Below, piece by piece: positions 33,382 to 41,885 of a stretch of 64,000 nt of DNA. A model generated the notes under the pieces. It did no database searches. It was not told where the DNA came from and saw only the letters and a program-made list of their open reading frames with translations. The stretch covers positions 23,075 through 87,074 of the forward strand of contig CCFG01000010.1 of NCBI GenBank assembly GCA_000752215.1. The letters run 5' to 3'. How positions within the stretch are numbered: the first letter of the stretch is position 1; each line of letters starts with the position of its first letter. This DNA comes from a bacterium MS4. Its GTDB lineage: Bacteria; Bacillota; Clostridia; Oscillospirales; Acutalibacteraceae. The translations under genes were made by a program, and so were the position numbers.

Positions 33382-33849
33382 ATGGACCAGGCGGAAAAGG
33401 AGAAACTGATTCAAGCAATGCACAACCTGAAAAGGGCGCATGCGTGGGGGCCGTCGATGGAGGGCGTATCCCGGGGCGAGTATTTTACGCTGCATACGAT
33501 TCATCGGCTGACACAGGAAGCGGGCGAAAGCAGTCCCGGAGCGAAGGTCACCGACCTGAGCAGGGCGGCGCAGATGAGCAGGCCCGCCGTTTCCCAAATG
33601 CTGAACTCCCTTGAAAACAAGCAGCTTGTGGAACGGATCATGGCCAAAAGCGACCGGCGGGTCGTTTATGTGAAATTATCGGAAAAGGGAGCGGAACAGC
33701 TTGAAAAAACCCATCGGCAGTTCCATTATTGGTTCGACAGAGTGATGGAAGAGCTGGGGCCGGAGGATACCGCGGAGCTTACCCGGCTCGTCAATAAGCT
33801 GCACGGTATTATGGAAAATCTCCGGGCGGACCAGATGAAAGGATTATAA
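33382..33849 (+). CDS. MarR-family regulator of the adjacent exporter
   Basis: 155 aa winged-helix protein. The DNA-binding part is VTDLSRAAQMSRPAVSQMLNSLENKQLVERIM followed by the wing SDRRVVYVKLSEKG; helical dimerisation segments flank it. The ATG at 33382 is nine bases after GGAG; the frame extends 14 codons upstream. It is six bases before the first ABC exporter gene and is probably its ligand-responsive repressor, acting at the palindrome after the promoter. The inducing compound is unknown. Confidence 0.92.
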   Translation: MDQAEKEKLIQAMHNLKRAHAWGPSMEGVSRGEYFTLHTIHRLTQEAGESSPGAKVTDLSRAAQMSRPAVSQMLNSLENKQLVERIMAKSDRRVVYVKLSEKGAEQLEKTHRQFHYWFDRVMEELGPEDTAELTRLVNKLHGIMENLRADQMKGL

Positions 33850-33855
33850 CAAAAT

Positions 33856-36099
33856 ATGAAGAAACTGGCGAAATACTTAAAGCCTTATACACTCATGATT
33901 TTGATATCGATTGCCCTGCTGTTCGGGCAGGCGATGGCGGATTTGAATCTGCCCAACTACATGTCCGAGATCGTCAATATCGGCATTCAGCAAAGCGGCA
34001 TCGAAGACGCCGCTCCGGAAGCAATCAGTGCCAAAGGGCTTACATTCGTAACCGGATTTATGACGGAGGAGCAGAAAAAGGCCGTCGCGGACAGCTACAC
34101 TCTGGTTTCTTCCTCCGGTTCGGGTGACAGCTATGACGATGCCGCCAGGCGGTATCCGCTGCTGAAAACGGAGGATATCTATGTGCGCGGCAGCGTGGAC
34201 AGTGCGACCCTTACGCAGCTGGACCGGGCGTTCGGGGAATCGGCCTGGACCCTGATCAACACCATGAAGACCCTTGCGCAGCAGTCCGGCAAAAGCCTGA
34301 CGGACGCCGCGGGAGGAAAGACCGATGTTTCGGAAATGGACCTCAGCAAAGTTTACGCACTGGGGCCGGTGCTGGAAAAGCTGCCCGCCGGCGTGATTGA
34401 GAATGCGCGCAGCGAAGCGCTGAAAAATTCCGAATCCATGCTGCTGCAAAGCGGCACGGCAATGTGCAGAAGCTTTTACCGGGAACTGGGGATGAATATC
34501 TCCGGCATCCAGACCGCCTATATCCTCAAAATGGGACTGCTGATGCTTCTCATCGCTCTGGCGGGCGGCGCGGCGACCGTGATGGTCGGCTATTTCGCCG
34601 CGAAGCTCAGCGCCGGTGTGGCGCGCGACCTGCGCCGTGCGGTATTCAGAAAGGTAGAAAACTTTTCCAACCGCGAGTTCGACGAATTTTCGACCGCCTC
34701 TCTGATTACCCGTACCACCAATGATGTCACACAGGTGCAGATGCTGCTGATGATGGGCGTGCGCATGCTCTGTTACGCCCCCATTATGGGTGTCGGCGGG
34801 ATTATCATGGCGGTGCACAAATCGGTGTCCATGAGCTGGATTATCGCGCTGGCCTGCGTCGTGCTGGTCGGTATGATCGCGATCGTGTTCAGCGTCGCCC
34901 TGCCCAAGTTCAAGATTGTGCAGCAGCTGGTCGACCGGCTCAATCTGGTTTCGCGTGAAAACCTGAACGGCCTGATGGTCATTCGCGCTTTTGGAACACA
35001 GGAATTTGAAGAGGAACGGTTTGATATCGCGAACCGCGATCTCACGAAGAATTCGCTGTTCGTCAACCGTATCATGGTCTTCATGATGCCGGTGATGATG
35101 CTGATCATGAACGCCTCCACACTTTTGATCGTGTGGGTGGGCGCGCACCAGATCGCGGCTTCCGCCATGCAGGTCGGCGACATGATGGCATTTATGCAGT
35201 ACGCGATGCAGATCATCATGAGCTTCCTGATGATTTCCATTATGTTCATTATGGTGCCCCGCGCGGCGGTGTCCGGCAACCGGATTGCCCAGGTGCTTGA
35301 TGTGGAGCCCTCTATTGAGGACCCGGAGCATCCCGTATCCTTTGACGGGAAACAAACCGGCTATGTCGATTTCAAGGACGTCTCTTTTCGGTACAGCGGA
35401 GCAAGCGAGGATGTGCTTCAGCATATCACCTTTACCGCCAAACCGGGACAGACGACCGCTTTTATCGGCTCGACGGGCTCGGGCAAAACGACCCTTGTCA
35501 ACCTCATCCCCCGTTTTTACGACGTGACCGCCGGCGAAGTGCTGGTAAACGGCGTCAATGTAAAGGATGTCTCCCAGAAGGAGCTGAGGGATCAGATCGG
35601 CTATGTGCCGCAGAAGGGAATCCTTCTGTCCGGCACCATCGATTCCAATCTGCGCTACGGTGACAAAGACGCGGCAGAGGAAGATGTCCGCACCGCGGCG
35701 GAAGTTGCCCAGGCAATGGAATTCATCTCTGAAAACCCGGAAGGGTTCCATTCGGAGATCGCGCAGGGCGGCACAAACGTCTCCGGCGGACAGAAGCAGC
35801 GCCTTTCCATTGCGCGCGCACTGGTGAAAAAACCGCCTGTCTATATTTTTGACGACAGCTTTTCCGCACTCGATTATAAAACCGACGCGGCTCTGCGCTT
35901 TGCGCTGAAAAAACACACGGGCGAGAGCACCGTTCTGATTGTGGCGCAGCGTGTCAGCACGATTATGAGCGCCGAACAGATCATTGTACTGGACGAAGGA
36001 AAAATCGTAGGAATCGGCACGCATCAGGAGCTTTTAAAGTCCTGTCCGACTTATTATGAAATTGCGTCGTCACAGCTTTCAAAGGAGGAACTGGCATGA
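33856..36099 (+). CDS. ABC exporter, degenerate-site subunit
   Basis: 747 aa half-transporter: six membrane helices plus ATPase. An insertion of about 190 residues lies between the first two helices (residues 35-225), outside the membrane, a feature of this clostridial subfamily. ATPase motifs: Walker A IGSTGSGKTTLVN, signature NVSGGQKQRLS, Walker B YIFDDSFSALD, H-loop VAQRVSTI. Catalytic Glu is Asp and the H-loop His is Gln, so this half is catalytically impaired, while its signature is canonical. The stop overlaps the partner's start (ATGA). Probable role: efflux of a drug or lipid, controlled by the MarR gene upstream. Confidence 0.93.
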   Translation: MKKLAKYLKPYTLMILISIALLFGQAMADLNLPNYMSEIVNIGIQQSGIEDAAPEAISAKGLTFVTGFMTEEQKKAVADSYTLVSSSGSGDSYDDAARRYPLLKTEDIYVRGSVDSATLTQLDRAFGESAWTLINTMKTLAQQSGKSLTDAAGGKTDVSEMDLSKVYALGPVLEKLPAGVIENARSEALKNSESMLLQSGTAMCRSFYRELGMNISGIQTAYILKMGLLMLLIALAGGAATVMVGYFAAKLSAGVARDLRRAVFRKVENFSNREFDEFSTASLITRTTNDVTQVQMLLMMGVRMLCYAPIMGVGGIIMAVHKSVSMSWIIALACVVLVGMIAIVFSVALPKFKIVQQLVDRLNLVSRENLNGLMVIRAFGTQEFEEERFDIANRDLTKNSLFVNRIMVFMMPVMMLIMNASTLLIVWVGAHQIAASAMQVGDMMAFMQYAMQIIMSFLMISIMFIMVPRAAVSGNRIAQVLDVEPSIEDPEHPVSFDGKQTGYVDFKDVSFRYSGASEDVLQHITFTAKPGQTTAFIGSTGSGKTTLVNLIPRFYDVTAGEVLVNGVNVKDVSQKELRDQIGYVPQKGILLSGTIDSNLRYGDKDAAEEDVRTAAEVAQAMEFISENPEGFHSEIAQGGTNVSGGQKQRLSIARALVKKPPVYIFDDSFSALDYKTDAALRFALKKHTGESTVLIVAQRVSTIMSAEQIIVLDEGKIVGIGTHQELLKSCPTYYEIASSQLSKEELA

Positions 36100-37997
36100 G
36101 TGAAACAACCTCCCAGCCGCGCAAGTCGATTCCGGGCCGCGGCCCCCGCGGCATAACGATACAAGGGGAAAAAGCCAAAGACTTTAAGGGAACGTTCAAA
36201 AAACTGGTCCGCTACATGGGCAAATATAAATTTTCGTTGGTTACCGTCCTCGTTTTCGCCGTGGCGTCCACTGTGTTTTCCATTGTGGGCCCGAAGATTC
36301 TGGGCAACGCGACCAACGCGCTTTTTACCGGCATCATGAGCCAGATCACCGGTGCTGGTACCGGCATCGACTTCAGCTATATCGCGGGCATCATGCTGTG
36401 GCTGGTCGGCCTGTACCTGATCAGCGCGCTGTTCTCCTATATCCAGAGTTACATTATGACCGGCGTATCCATGAAGGTAACCTATCAGCTTCGGCGTGAG
36501 ATCGCCGCCAAAATCCAGAAGCTGCCGTTTCAGTATTACGACACGACCAGCAACGGCGAGGTGCTTTCGCACATCACGAATGATGTCGACTCCATCAGCC
36601 AGAGCCTGAACCAGAGCGTCACGCAGATTATCACTTCCGTAACGACCATTCTCGGGATTCTGGTTATGATGCTGTCCATCAGCTGGCAGATGACGCTGGT
36701 CGCGCTCTGCATTATCCCCGCTTCCATGACCTTCATCCTGACCATTGTCAGAAAATCACAGAAGCATTTTATGGCCCAGCAGACTTACCTTGGACACGTC
36801 AACGGCCATATTGAGGAAATGTACGCCAGCCATGTTGTGGTCAAAGCCTTTAACGGCGAGGCCGAGTCGACCAGAACCTTTGAGGATTACAACGATACGC
36901 TGTATTCCTCCGCGTGGAAAAGCCAGTTTATGTCCGGCATGATGATGCCCGTCATGAGCTTCATCGGCAATCTGGGCTATGTTGCGGTCTGCATTTTAGG
37001 CGGATATCTTGCCGCAAACGGCAGGATTTCCGTCGGCGATATTCAGGCGTTCATTCAGTATGTCCGCCAGTTTACGCAGCCGATGACGCAGGTCGCCAAT
37101 ATTTCCAACGTCCTGCAGCAGACTGCGGCCGCGGCGGAGCGTGTGTTCACGTTTCTGGAGCAGCCGGAGGAGGTTCCGGAAAGCAGCTTCCCGATCAGCG
37201 TCAATACCGGCGATAGTCCGGATACGGAGCTGAACGTACACATTCAGGGAAGCGTCCAGTTCGCACACGTCCACTTCGGGTATCATCCGGATAAGATCAT
37301 CATCAACGATTTCTCGGCAAATATCCAGCCGGGGCAGAAGGTCGCCATTGTCGGCCCGACGGGCGCCGGAAAGACCACAATGGTCAAGCTTCTGATGCGT
37401 TTCTACGACGTGAACGAGGGCGCGATTCTGGTTGACGGCTACGATATCCGCGATTTCAAGCGCAACGATCTGCGCTCCCTGTTCGGCATGGTCCTGCAGG
37501 ACACCTGGCTTTACAACGCCAGCATTGCGGACAATATCCGTTACGGCAGGCTGGACGCCACGGACGAGGAGGTCGTCGCCGCAGCGAAGGCCGCTCAGGT
37601 GGATCATTTTGTACGGACGCTGCCGGACGGCTACAATATGATTCTCAACGAAGATACCAGCAATGTGTCTCAGGGTCAGAAGCAGCTTCTGACCATCGCC
37701 CGCGTGATTCTCGCCGACCCCCAGATTCTGATTCTGGATGAGGCGACCAGCAGCGTGGATACCCGTACCGAGCTTTTGATCCAGAAGGCGATGGATCATC
37801 TGATGAAGGGCCGTACCAGCTTTGTCATCGCCCACCGTCTTTCCACCATCCGTGACGCCGACACGATTCTGGTCATGAAGGACGGCGATATTGTGGAGCA
37901 GGGCAACCACGAGGAATTGCTCGGCAGAAACGGATTTTATGCAAACCTGTACAACAGCCAGTTCGTCAGGGCGGAGGCGCTTGAAGCGGGCATGTAA
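36096..37997 (+). CDS. ABC exporter, catalytic subunit
   Basis: 633 aa half-transporter with six membrane helices and an ATPase domain. Walker A VGPTGAGKTTMVK, Q-loop FGMVLQDTWLYN, Walker B ILILDEATSSVD with catalytic Glu, H-loop FVIAHRLSTI are intact, but the signature reads NVSQGQKQ instead of SGGQ. Together with the upstream subunit it completes one consensus and one degenerate ATP site, as in TM287/288- or BmrCD-type heterodimers. The short overlap with the preceding gene implies coupled synthesis. Confidence 0.94.
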   Translation: MSETTSQPRKSIPGRGPRGITIQGEKAKDFKGTFKKLVRYMGKYKFSLVTVLVFAVASTVFSIVGPKILGNATNALFTGIMSQITGAGTGIDFSYIAGIMLWLVGLYLISALFSYIQSYIMTGVSMKVTYQLRREIAAKIQKLPFQYYDTTSNGEVLSHITNDVDSISQSLNQSVTQIITSVTTILGILVMMLSISWQMTLVALCIIPASMTFILTIVRKSQKHFMAQQTYLGHVNGHIEEMYASHVVVKAFNGEAESTRTFEDYNDTLYSSAWKSQFMSGMMMPVMSFIGNLGYVAVCILGGYLAANGRISVGDIQAFIQYVRQFTQPMTQVANISNVLQQTAAAAERVFTFLEQPEEVPESSFPISVNTGDSPDTELNVHIQGSVQFAHVHFGYHPDKIIINDFSANIQPGQKVAIVGPTGAGKTTMVKLLMRFYDVNEGAILVDGYDIRDFKRNDLRSLFGMVLQDTWLYNASIADNIRYGRLDATDEEVVAAAKAAQVDHFVRTLPDGYNMILNEDTSNVSQGQKQLLTIARVILADPQILILDEATSSVDTRTELLIQKAMDHLMKGRTSFVIAHRLSTIRDADTILVMKDGDIVEQGNHEELLGRNGFYANLYNSQFVRAEALEAGM

Positions 37998-38003
37998 GCA
38001 TAC

Positions 38004-38035
38004 AGAGCGGCGAGGATTTTCTTCGCCGCTCTTCT
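38004..38035 (+). terminator. Terminator after the ABC exporter operon
   Basis: AGAGCGGCGA / TCGCCGCTCT, 10-bp perfect stem with a 9-nt loop; the T tract that follows is short (TCT). Confidence 0.65.
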
Positions 38036-38069
38036 GCTGTCGGTAAACCCGCGCAGCCGCAATTACGGC

Positions 38070-38152
38070 ATTCCAGTTGATTCTGCAACAAGGCTGCGTT
38101 CCTCCCCCATCGAAGGCGCGAGAAGAGCGCGATTTATTTAAAAAACTGAAAT
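38070..38152 (-). repeat. Dispersed palindromic repeat, copy C (inverted, degenerate)
   Basis: ATTCCAGTTGATTCTGCAAC at the left matches the reverse complement of the right end of copy A almost exactly. The central GC-rich hairpin is decayed (CCTCCCCCA-TCG-AAGGCGCGAG), and the right end ACTGAAAT matches the outer end of A and B. It lies upstream of the gpmA promoter. Confidence 0.7.
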
Positions 38153-38191
38153 GGAATTGCTGTAGAATTTGCATGCCATGCAGGATTGCTG

Positions 38192-38220
38192 TTGATTTTT
38201 GGCAGAAAGTATCGTATACT
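38192..38220 (+). promoter_or_regulatory. gpmA promoter
   Basis: TTGATT, 17 bp, TATACT. An ACCGTCCG / CGGACGGT hairpin (38246-38280) sits in the leader directly before the AAGGAGG ribosome site and could modulate its access. Confidence 0.7.
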
Positions 38221-38295
38221 AAAATGGTAGACAATAATAGATGATACCGTCCGCCAGCGGTTTAAGCAAGACCGGACGGTTAAGGAGGACATAAA

Positions 38296-39048
38296 ATGAA
38301 ACTGGTTTTGGTCCGGCACGGGGAAAGCGAGTGGAATCAGAAAAATCTTTTTACGGGCTGGGCGGATGTCGGCCTTTCGGAAAACGGCAGGCGCGAGGCG
38401 GCGGAAGCCGGCGTTCTGCTGAAACAGGAGGGCTATGATTTTGACATATGCTATACTTCCTATTTAAAAAGGGCGATTCAGACTTTGAATCTGACGCTTG
38501 AGCAGCTTGACCGCGAATGGCTGCCGGTTGTAAAATCGTGGAAGCTCAACGAGCGGCATTACGGGGCGCTGCAGGGGCTGAACAAAGCGGAGACCGCCCA
38601 AAAGTACGGGGAGGACCAGGTGAAAATCTGGAGGCGCTCCTTTGACGTCAGGCCGCCGGAGCTCGCGGAGGACGACAAGCGCAATCCGAAATTCGACCCC
38701 GCGTACAGAAACGAAATCAAACAGGAGCTTCCCCTCTGCGAAAGCCTGAAGGATACCATAGACAGGGTGCTGCCCTATTTTGAGGCTGCGATCAAAAAGG
38801 ATATGCAGGACGGCAAAAGGGTCCTGATCGCTGCGCACGGCAACTCCATCCGCGCGCTGGTCAAACATTTTGACGGGCTGAGCAAAGAAGAAATCATGGA
38901 AGTGAACATCCCGACGGGGGTGCCGCTCGTCTATGAGTTCGACAGGGAATTCCATGTCCTGCGCAAATACTATCTGGGCGATCAGGCCCTGCTGAAAGCC
39001 AAAATGGAACGCGTGGCAAATCAGGGGAAATCTTCCCCTGTCAAATAA
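38296..39048 (+). CDS. gpmA: 2,3-bisphosphoglycerate-dependent phosphoglycerate mutase
   Basis: 250 aa. Interconverts 3- and 2-phosphoglycerate in glycolysis. The phospho-His is in [20 protein letters not shown], the second His in [15 protein letters not shown], with the Glu/Arg region [16 protein letters not shown]. The full-length dPGM insertion [14 protein letters not shown] is present, which separates it from short phosphatases of the same superfamily. The ATG has AAGGAGG eight bases upstream. It is monocistronic, between its own promoter and a terminator shared with the suf operon. Confidence 0.95.
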   Translation: MKLVLVRHGESEWNQKNLFTGWADVGLSENGRREAAEAGVLLKQEGYDFDICYTSYLKRAIQTLNLTLEQLDREWLPVVKSWKLNERHYGALQGLNKAETAQKYGEDQVKIWRRSFDVRPPELAEDDKRNPKFDPAYRNEIKQELPLCESLKDTIDRVLPYFEAAIKKDMQDGKRVLIAAHGNSIRALVKHFDGLSKEEIMEVNIPTGVPLVYEFDREFHVLRKYYLGDQALLKAKMERVANQGKSSPVK

Positions 39049-39069
39049 GTTCCAATCTTTTCCTATAAA

Positions 39070-39108
39070 AAGGACGCCTGTCCGGTTTTATACCGGGCGG
39101 GCGTCCTT
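39070..39108. terminator. Bidirectional terminator between gpmA and the suf operon
   Basis: AAGGACGCCTGTCCGG pairs with CCGGGCGGGCGTCCTT (G:T pairs) around a 7-nt loop, with A and T runs outside. Confidence 0.85.
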
Positions 39109-39119
39109 TGGTCAGTCCT

Positions 39120-39569
39120 TTAATTTGCTTCGTGTTTTTCCTTGTCTTTTTCCACGGCGTTCTCCAGCGTGTGCCAGCCCAGGACCGCGCACTTTACTCT
39201 CGCAGGCATGTGGGAAATATCGCGGAAGGCAATCGCCTCGTCCAGCGCTTCCAACTGTTTTTCATCCGTAATTTCGTTTTTGATCATTCCCAGAAAAGTC
39301 TTGGCAAGCTTTAACGCTTCGTCGGCGGGCTCGCCCTTGATCAGATCGATCATGATGGAGGCAGACGCCTGCGAGATCGCGCAGCCGACCCCGGTGAACG
39401 CGGCGTCCTCAATGACGTTGTCTTTTATTCTCAGTTCGAGTTCGATTTCGTCGCCGCAGCTGGGATTGACCCCTTTCAGCACCGTTGTGGGATTTTCAAT
39501 ATGGTGTTTGTTGCGGCTGGAATTGTTGTGTTCCGTAAGAATCTGTGTATAAAGCTCTTTAAGCTCCAT
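39120..39569 (-). CDS. sufU: SufU, Fe-S assembly sulfurtransferase
   Basis: 149 aa. Zinc protein that accepts persulfide sulfur from SufS and passes it to the SufBCD scaffold. Zinc ligands and reactive Cys are visible: PSCGDEIELEL (Cys and Asp), GVGCAISQASAS and ARVKCAVLGWHTLE. SufU-type insertions relative to IscU are present around residues 80-105. It is last of the suf operon; its ATG overlaps the end of sufS by 11 bp, with AGGGGGTGG as ribosome site. Confidence 0.94.
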   Translation of the reverse strand: MELKELYTQILTEHNNSSRNKHHIENPTTVLKGVNPSCGDEIELELRIKDNVIEDAAFTGVGCAISQASASIMIDLIKGEPADEALKLAKTFLGMIKNEITDEKQLEALDEAIAFRDISHMPARVKCAVLGWHTLENAVEKDKEKHEAN

Positions 39570-40785
39570 AACCGAGCCACCCCCTGACCTTTTTCAGGCC
39601 CTCGAGAAAGAGATCGATATCCTCTTTCGTATTGTAGAAATACAGGCTCAGCCTGCACGCGGCGTTGATGCCCAGATACCGCATCAGCGGCTGGGCGCAG
39701 TGGTGGCCCGCGCGGATTGCCACGCCGTCCTCATTCAGGATCGTGGCCACGTCGTGCGGATGCACCCCGTCCACATTGAAGGCGATGACGCCGCAGCGGT
39801 CCCCGGTACCAATTTTGTCTCCGTATACCGACACGTGGGGGATGGCCGCAAGTCCCTGAAGCGCATACGCAAGCAGCTCAGCCTCCGTCTTTTGAATCGT
39901 ATCGTAACCGACCTTTTGCAGATAGCGGATTGCCTCCGCAAGGCCGACAGCGCCGCCGACGTTCGGGGTTCCGGCCTCGAATTTCTGCGGAAGCTGGGCG
40001 AAGGTCGCGTCCTGCTCATACACATATTCAATCATTTCGCCGCCGGTGAGGAAGGGCGGCATTTTTTCCAGAAGGGCCTTTTTGCCGTACAGGACGCCGA
40101 TGCCCATCGGCGCAAGCATTTTATGCCCGGAAAACGCGGCGAAATCCACATCGAGCTCTCCGACGTTCAAGGGAAAATGGGGAACGCTCTGTGCGCAGTC
40201 CAGAACGACGACGGCGCCGGCGCGGTGCGCCGCGTCAATGATTTTCGCGGCCGGATTCACCGTGCCCAGAACATTGGAAACATACGTCACCGCGACCACA
40301 CGGGTGTTCGGGGTGATCTTTTTTTCGATTTCTTCGTCAGTCAGGTGCCCGGACGCGTCGGGATATAGGAAGTTTAATTTGACGCCCTTTGCCTTGGCGA
40401 CCATCTGCCACGGCACCAGATTGCTGTGATGCTCCAGAACGGAGAGGGTAATTTCGTCTCCTTCGCGCAGGAAGGGGAGTCCGTAGCTGTACGCCACAAG
40501 ATTGAGGGACTCCGTAGCGTTGCGCGTGAAAATGATCTCGCTGTCGTCCCTGGCCCCGATCCATTCGGCGACCGTATGGCGCGCGTTTTCATACGCCTGC
40601 GTCGCCTGGACGCTCAGCCGGTACAGCCCGCGGTACGGATTGGCGTTTTCACAACGGTAGTATTCCTCGACGGCTTTCAAAACGGAGAGAGGCTTTTGGG
40701 TGGTGGCGGCGTTATCCAGATAGGCCAGACGCTTGCCGTTCACCTTTTCCTGCAGAATGGGAAAATCATTGAGATAAGGATTCAA
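39559..40785 (-). CDS. sufS: SufS, group II cysteine desulfurase
   Basis: 408 aa PLP enzyme giving persulfide sulfur from cysteine. The PLP Lys lies in FAAFSGHKMLAPMGIGVLYG and the persulfide Cys in IRAGHHCAQPLMRYLG; the DNAATTQKP N-terminal motif is typical. The start is TTG at 40785, overlapping the end of sufD by 20 bp, with AGAGGC about nine bases before it. It works with SufU immediately downstream. Confidence 0.94.
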   Translation of the reverse strand: MNPYLNDFPILQEKVNGKRLAYLDNAATTQKPLSVLKAVEEYYRCENANPYRGLYRLSVQATQAYENARHTVAEWIGARDDSEIIFTRNATESLNLVAYSYGLPFLREGDEITLSVLEHHSNLVPWQMVAKAKGVKLNFLYPDASGHLTDEEIEKKITPNTRVVAVTYVSNVLGTVNPAAKIIDAAHRAGAVVVLDCAQSVPHFPLNVGELDVDFAAFSGHKMLAPMGIGVLYGKKALLEKMPPFLTGGEMIEYVYEQDATFAQLPQKFEAGTPNVGGAVGLAEAIRYLQKVGYDTIQKTEAELLAYALQGLAAIPHVSVYGDKIGTGDRCGVIAFNVDGVHPHDVATILNEDGVAIRAGHHCAQPLMRYLGINAACRLSLYFYNTKEDIDLFLEGLKKVRGWLGYGA

Positions 40786-41863
40786 TTTTATTCAGCCTCT
40801 TTTCCACAAATTCGGATACGGCGCGCCTGAGCGCATCGTCCGGAATTTTTTCGGTTGCCGGACGGAACTGTGCTTCAATCACCAGCTTTTTGGCGGCGAG
40901 TTCGTCCAGCCCGCGCGACATCAGGTAAAACAGCTTGTTTTCGTCGATCTTTCCGGTCGTCGCGGCATGCTGTCCCTCGACATTTTCTTCTCCGCATAAA
41001 ATCAGCGGCGCGGTGCGGCTGCGCACCTTCGGGCTGAACAGCAGGCTGTATTCGCTTTCGTGGCCGACCGCCTGCTTTGCGCCCCGCAGAAAGTCGATGG
41101 TGCCGCGGAAAATCTTGCTGCTTTCGTCCAGCAGCGCGCCGGAGGCACTGATTTCACTGTTCGTTTTCTGACCCGCGTGTTCCGCGACGACATTCATATC
41201 GAGGGAACGGTCCTGATCGCCGAAGTAAATCGTGTTGTAGTCCATCCGGCTGCCCTTTCCGAGCAGACGAGTCTTGCAGCCCGCGTACGAGCTCTTGGCG
41301 CCGAACTCCACCTGTACAATATCGACCGCGCCGTTTTCCTGCGTTACCGCGCCGATATTGTCAAAGTTTACGCAGGTGTCGCCGAGCAGCTGAACCTGCA
41401 CAAGATGGATGACGGCGTTTTTTCCCGCAAACAGGCGCGTCAGCCCACTGTGGAAGCCGGAAACCCCTTCTTTGGAGAGATAGCTCATGACCACCGTGAC
41501 CTCGCTTCCCTCCTCCGCCACCAACGTATTCCTGTCTACAATGGCCGGATTGCTTTCATCCATATGGTAGGAAAGGAAAATCGGCTGTTCCGGCCGGGTC
41601 CCCGCGGGAACGACGGCGGTGATGCCGCAATTCCAATGGTCCTGGACAAAATCTGCGGCATCGGTCCCCAGTGCTGTTTCCAGCTCCGGGACGGGAAGCA
41701 CGCCGCTGAAAAGTTTCACGCTGTCCGGAACCCGGACAATTTTATTTTCTTTTTTGCAGGGCACGATTTCCGGTATTTCCGCCGGAACGTCCGTGCCGTT
41801 TACGCCAAGCCAGCCCCAGGTGGAAACGGGCAGGCTGTTTATTTTTTGAAAAGTTGTATTCAT
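40766..41863 (-). CDS. sufD: SufD, Fe-S scaffold subunit
   Basis: 365 aa. Beta-helix protein paralogous to SufB and a part of the SufBC2D scaffold complex on which clusters are built. The conserved C-terminal half shows HAATTGKIDENKLFYLMSRG followed by LDELAAKKLVIEAQ, like the SufB end. The N-terminal half is divergent, as usual. The ATG has AAAGGAG seven bases upstream. It sits between sufB and sufS in the operon. Confidence 0.9.
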   Translation of the reverse strand: MNTTFQKINSLPVSTWGWLGVNGTDVPAEIPEIVPCKKENKIVRVPDSVKLFSGVLPVPELETALGTDAADFVQDHWNCGITAVVPAGTRPEQPIFLSYHMDESNPAIVDRNTLVAEEGSEVTVVMSYLSKEGVSGFHSGLTRLFAGKNAVIHLVQVQLLGDTCVNFDNIGAVTQENGAVDIVQVEFGAKSSYAGCKTRLLGKGSRMDYNTIYFGDQDRSLDMNVVAEHAGQKTNSEISASGALLDESSKIFRGTIDFLRGAKQAVGHESEYSLLFSPKVRSRTAPLILCGEENVEGQHAATTGKIDENKLFYLMSRGLDELAAKKLVIEAQFRPATEKIPDDALRRAVSEFVEKRLNKIESLSQ

Positions 41864-41885
41864 GGATGTCTCCTTTGCACCGGCG

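Noticed and set aside
33877-36024. A 715-codon minus-strand ORF opposite the first ABC exporter gene
   Set aside because: Antisense shadow of a clear ABC transporter gene; the translation is His/Arg-rich without domains or a ribosome site.
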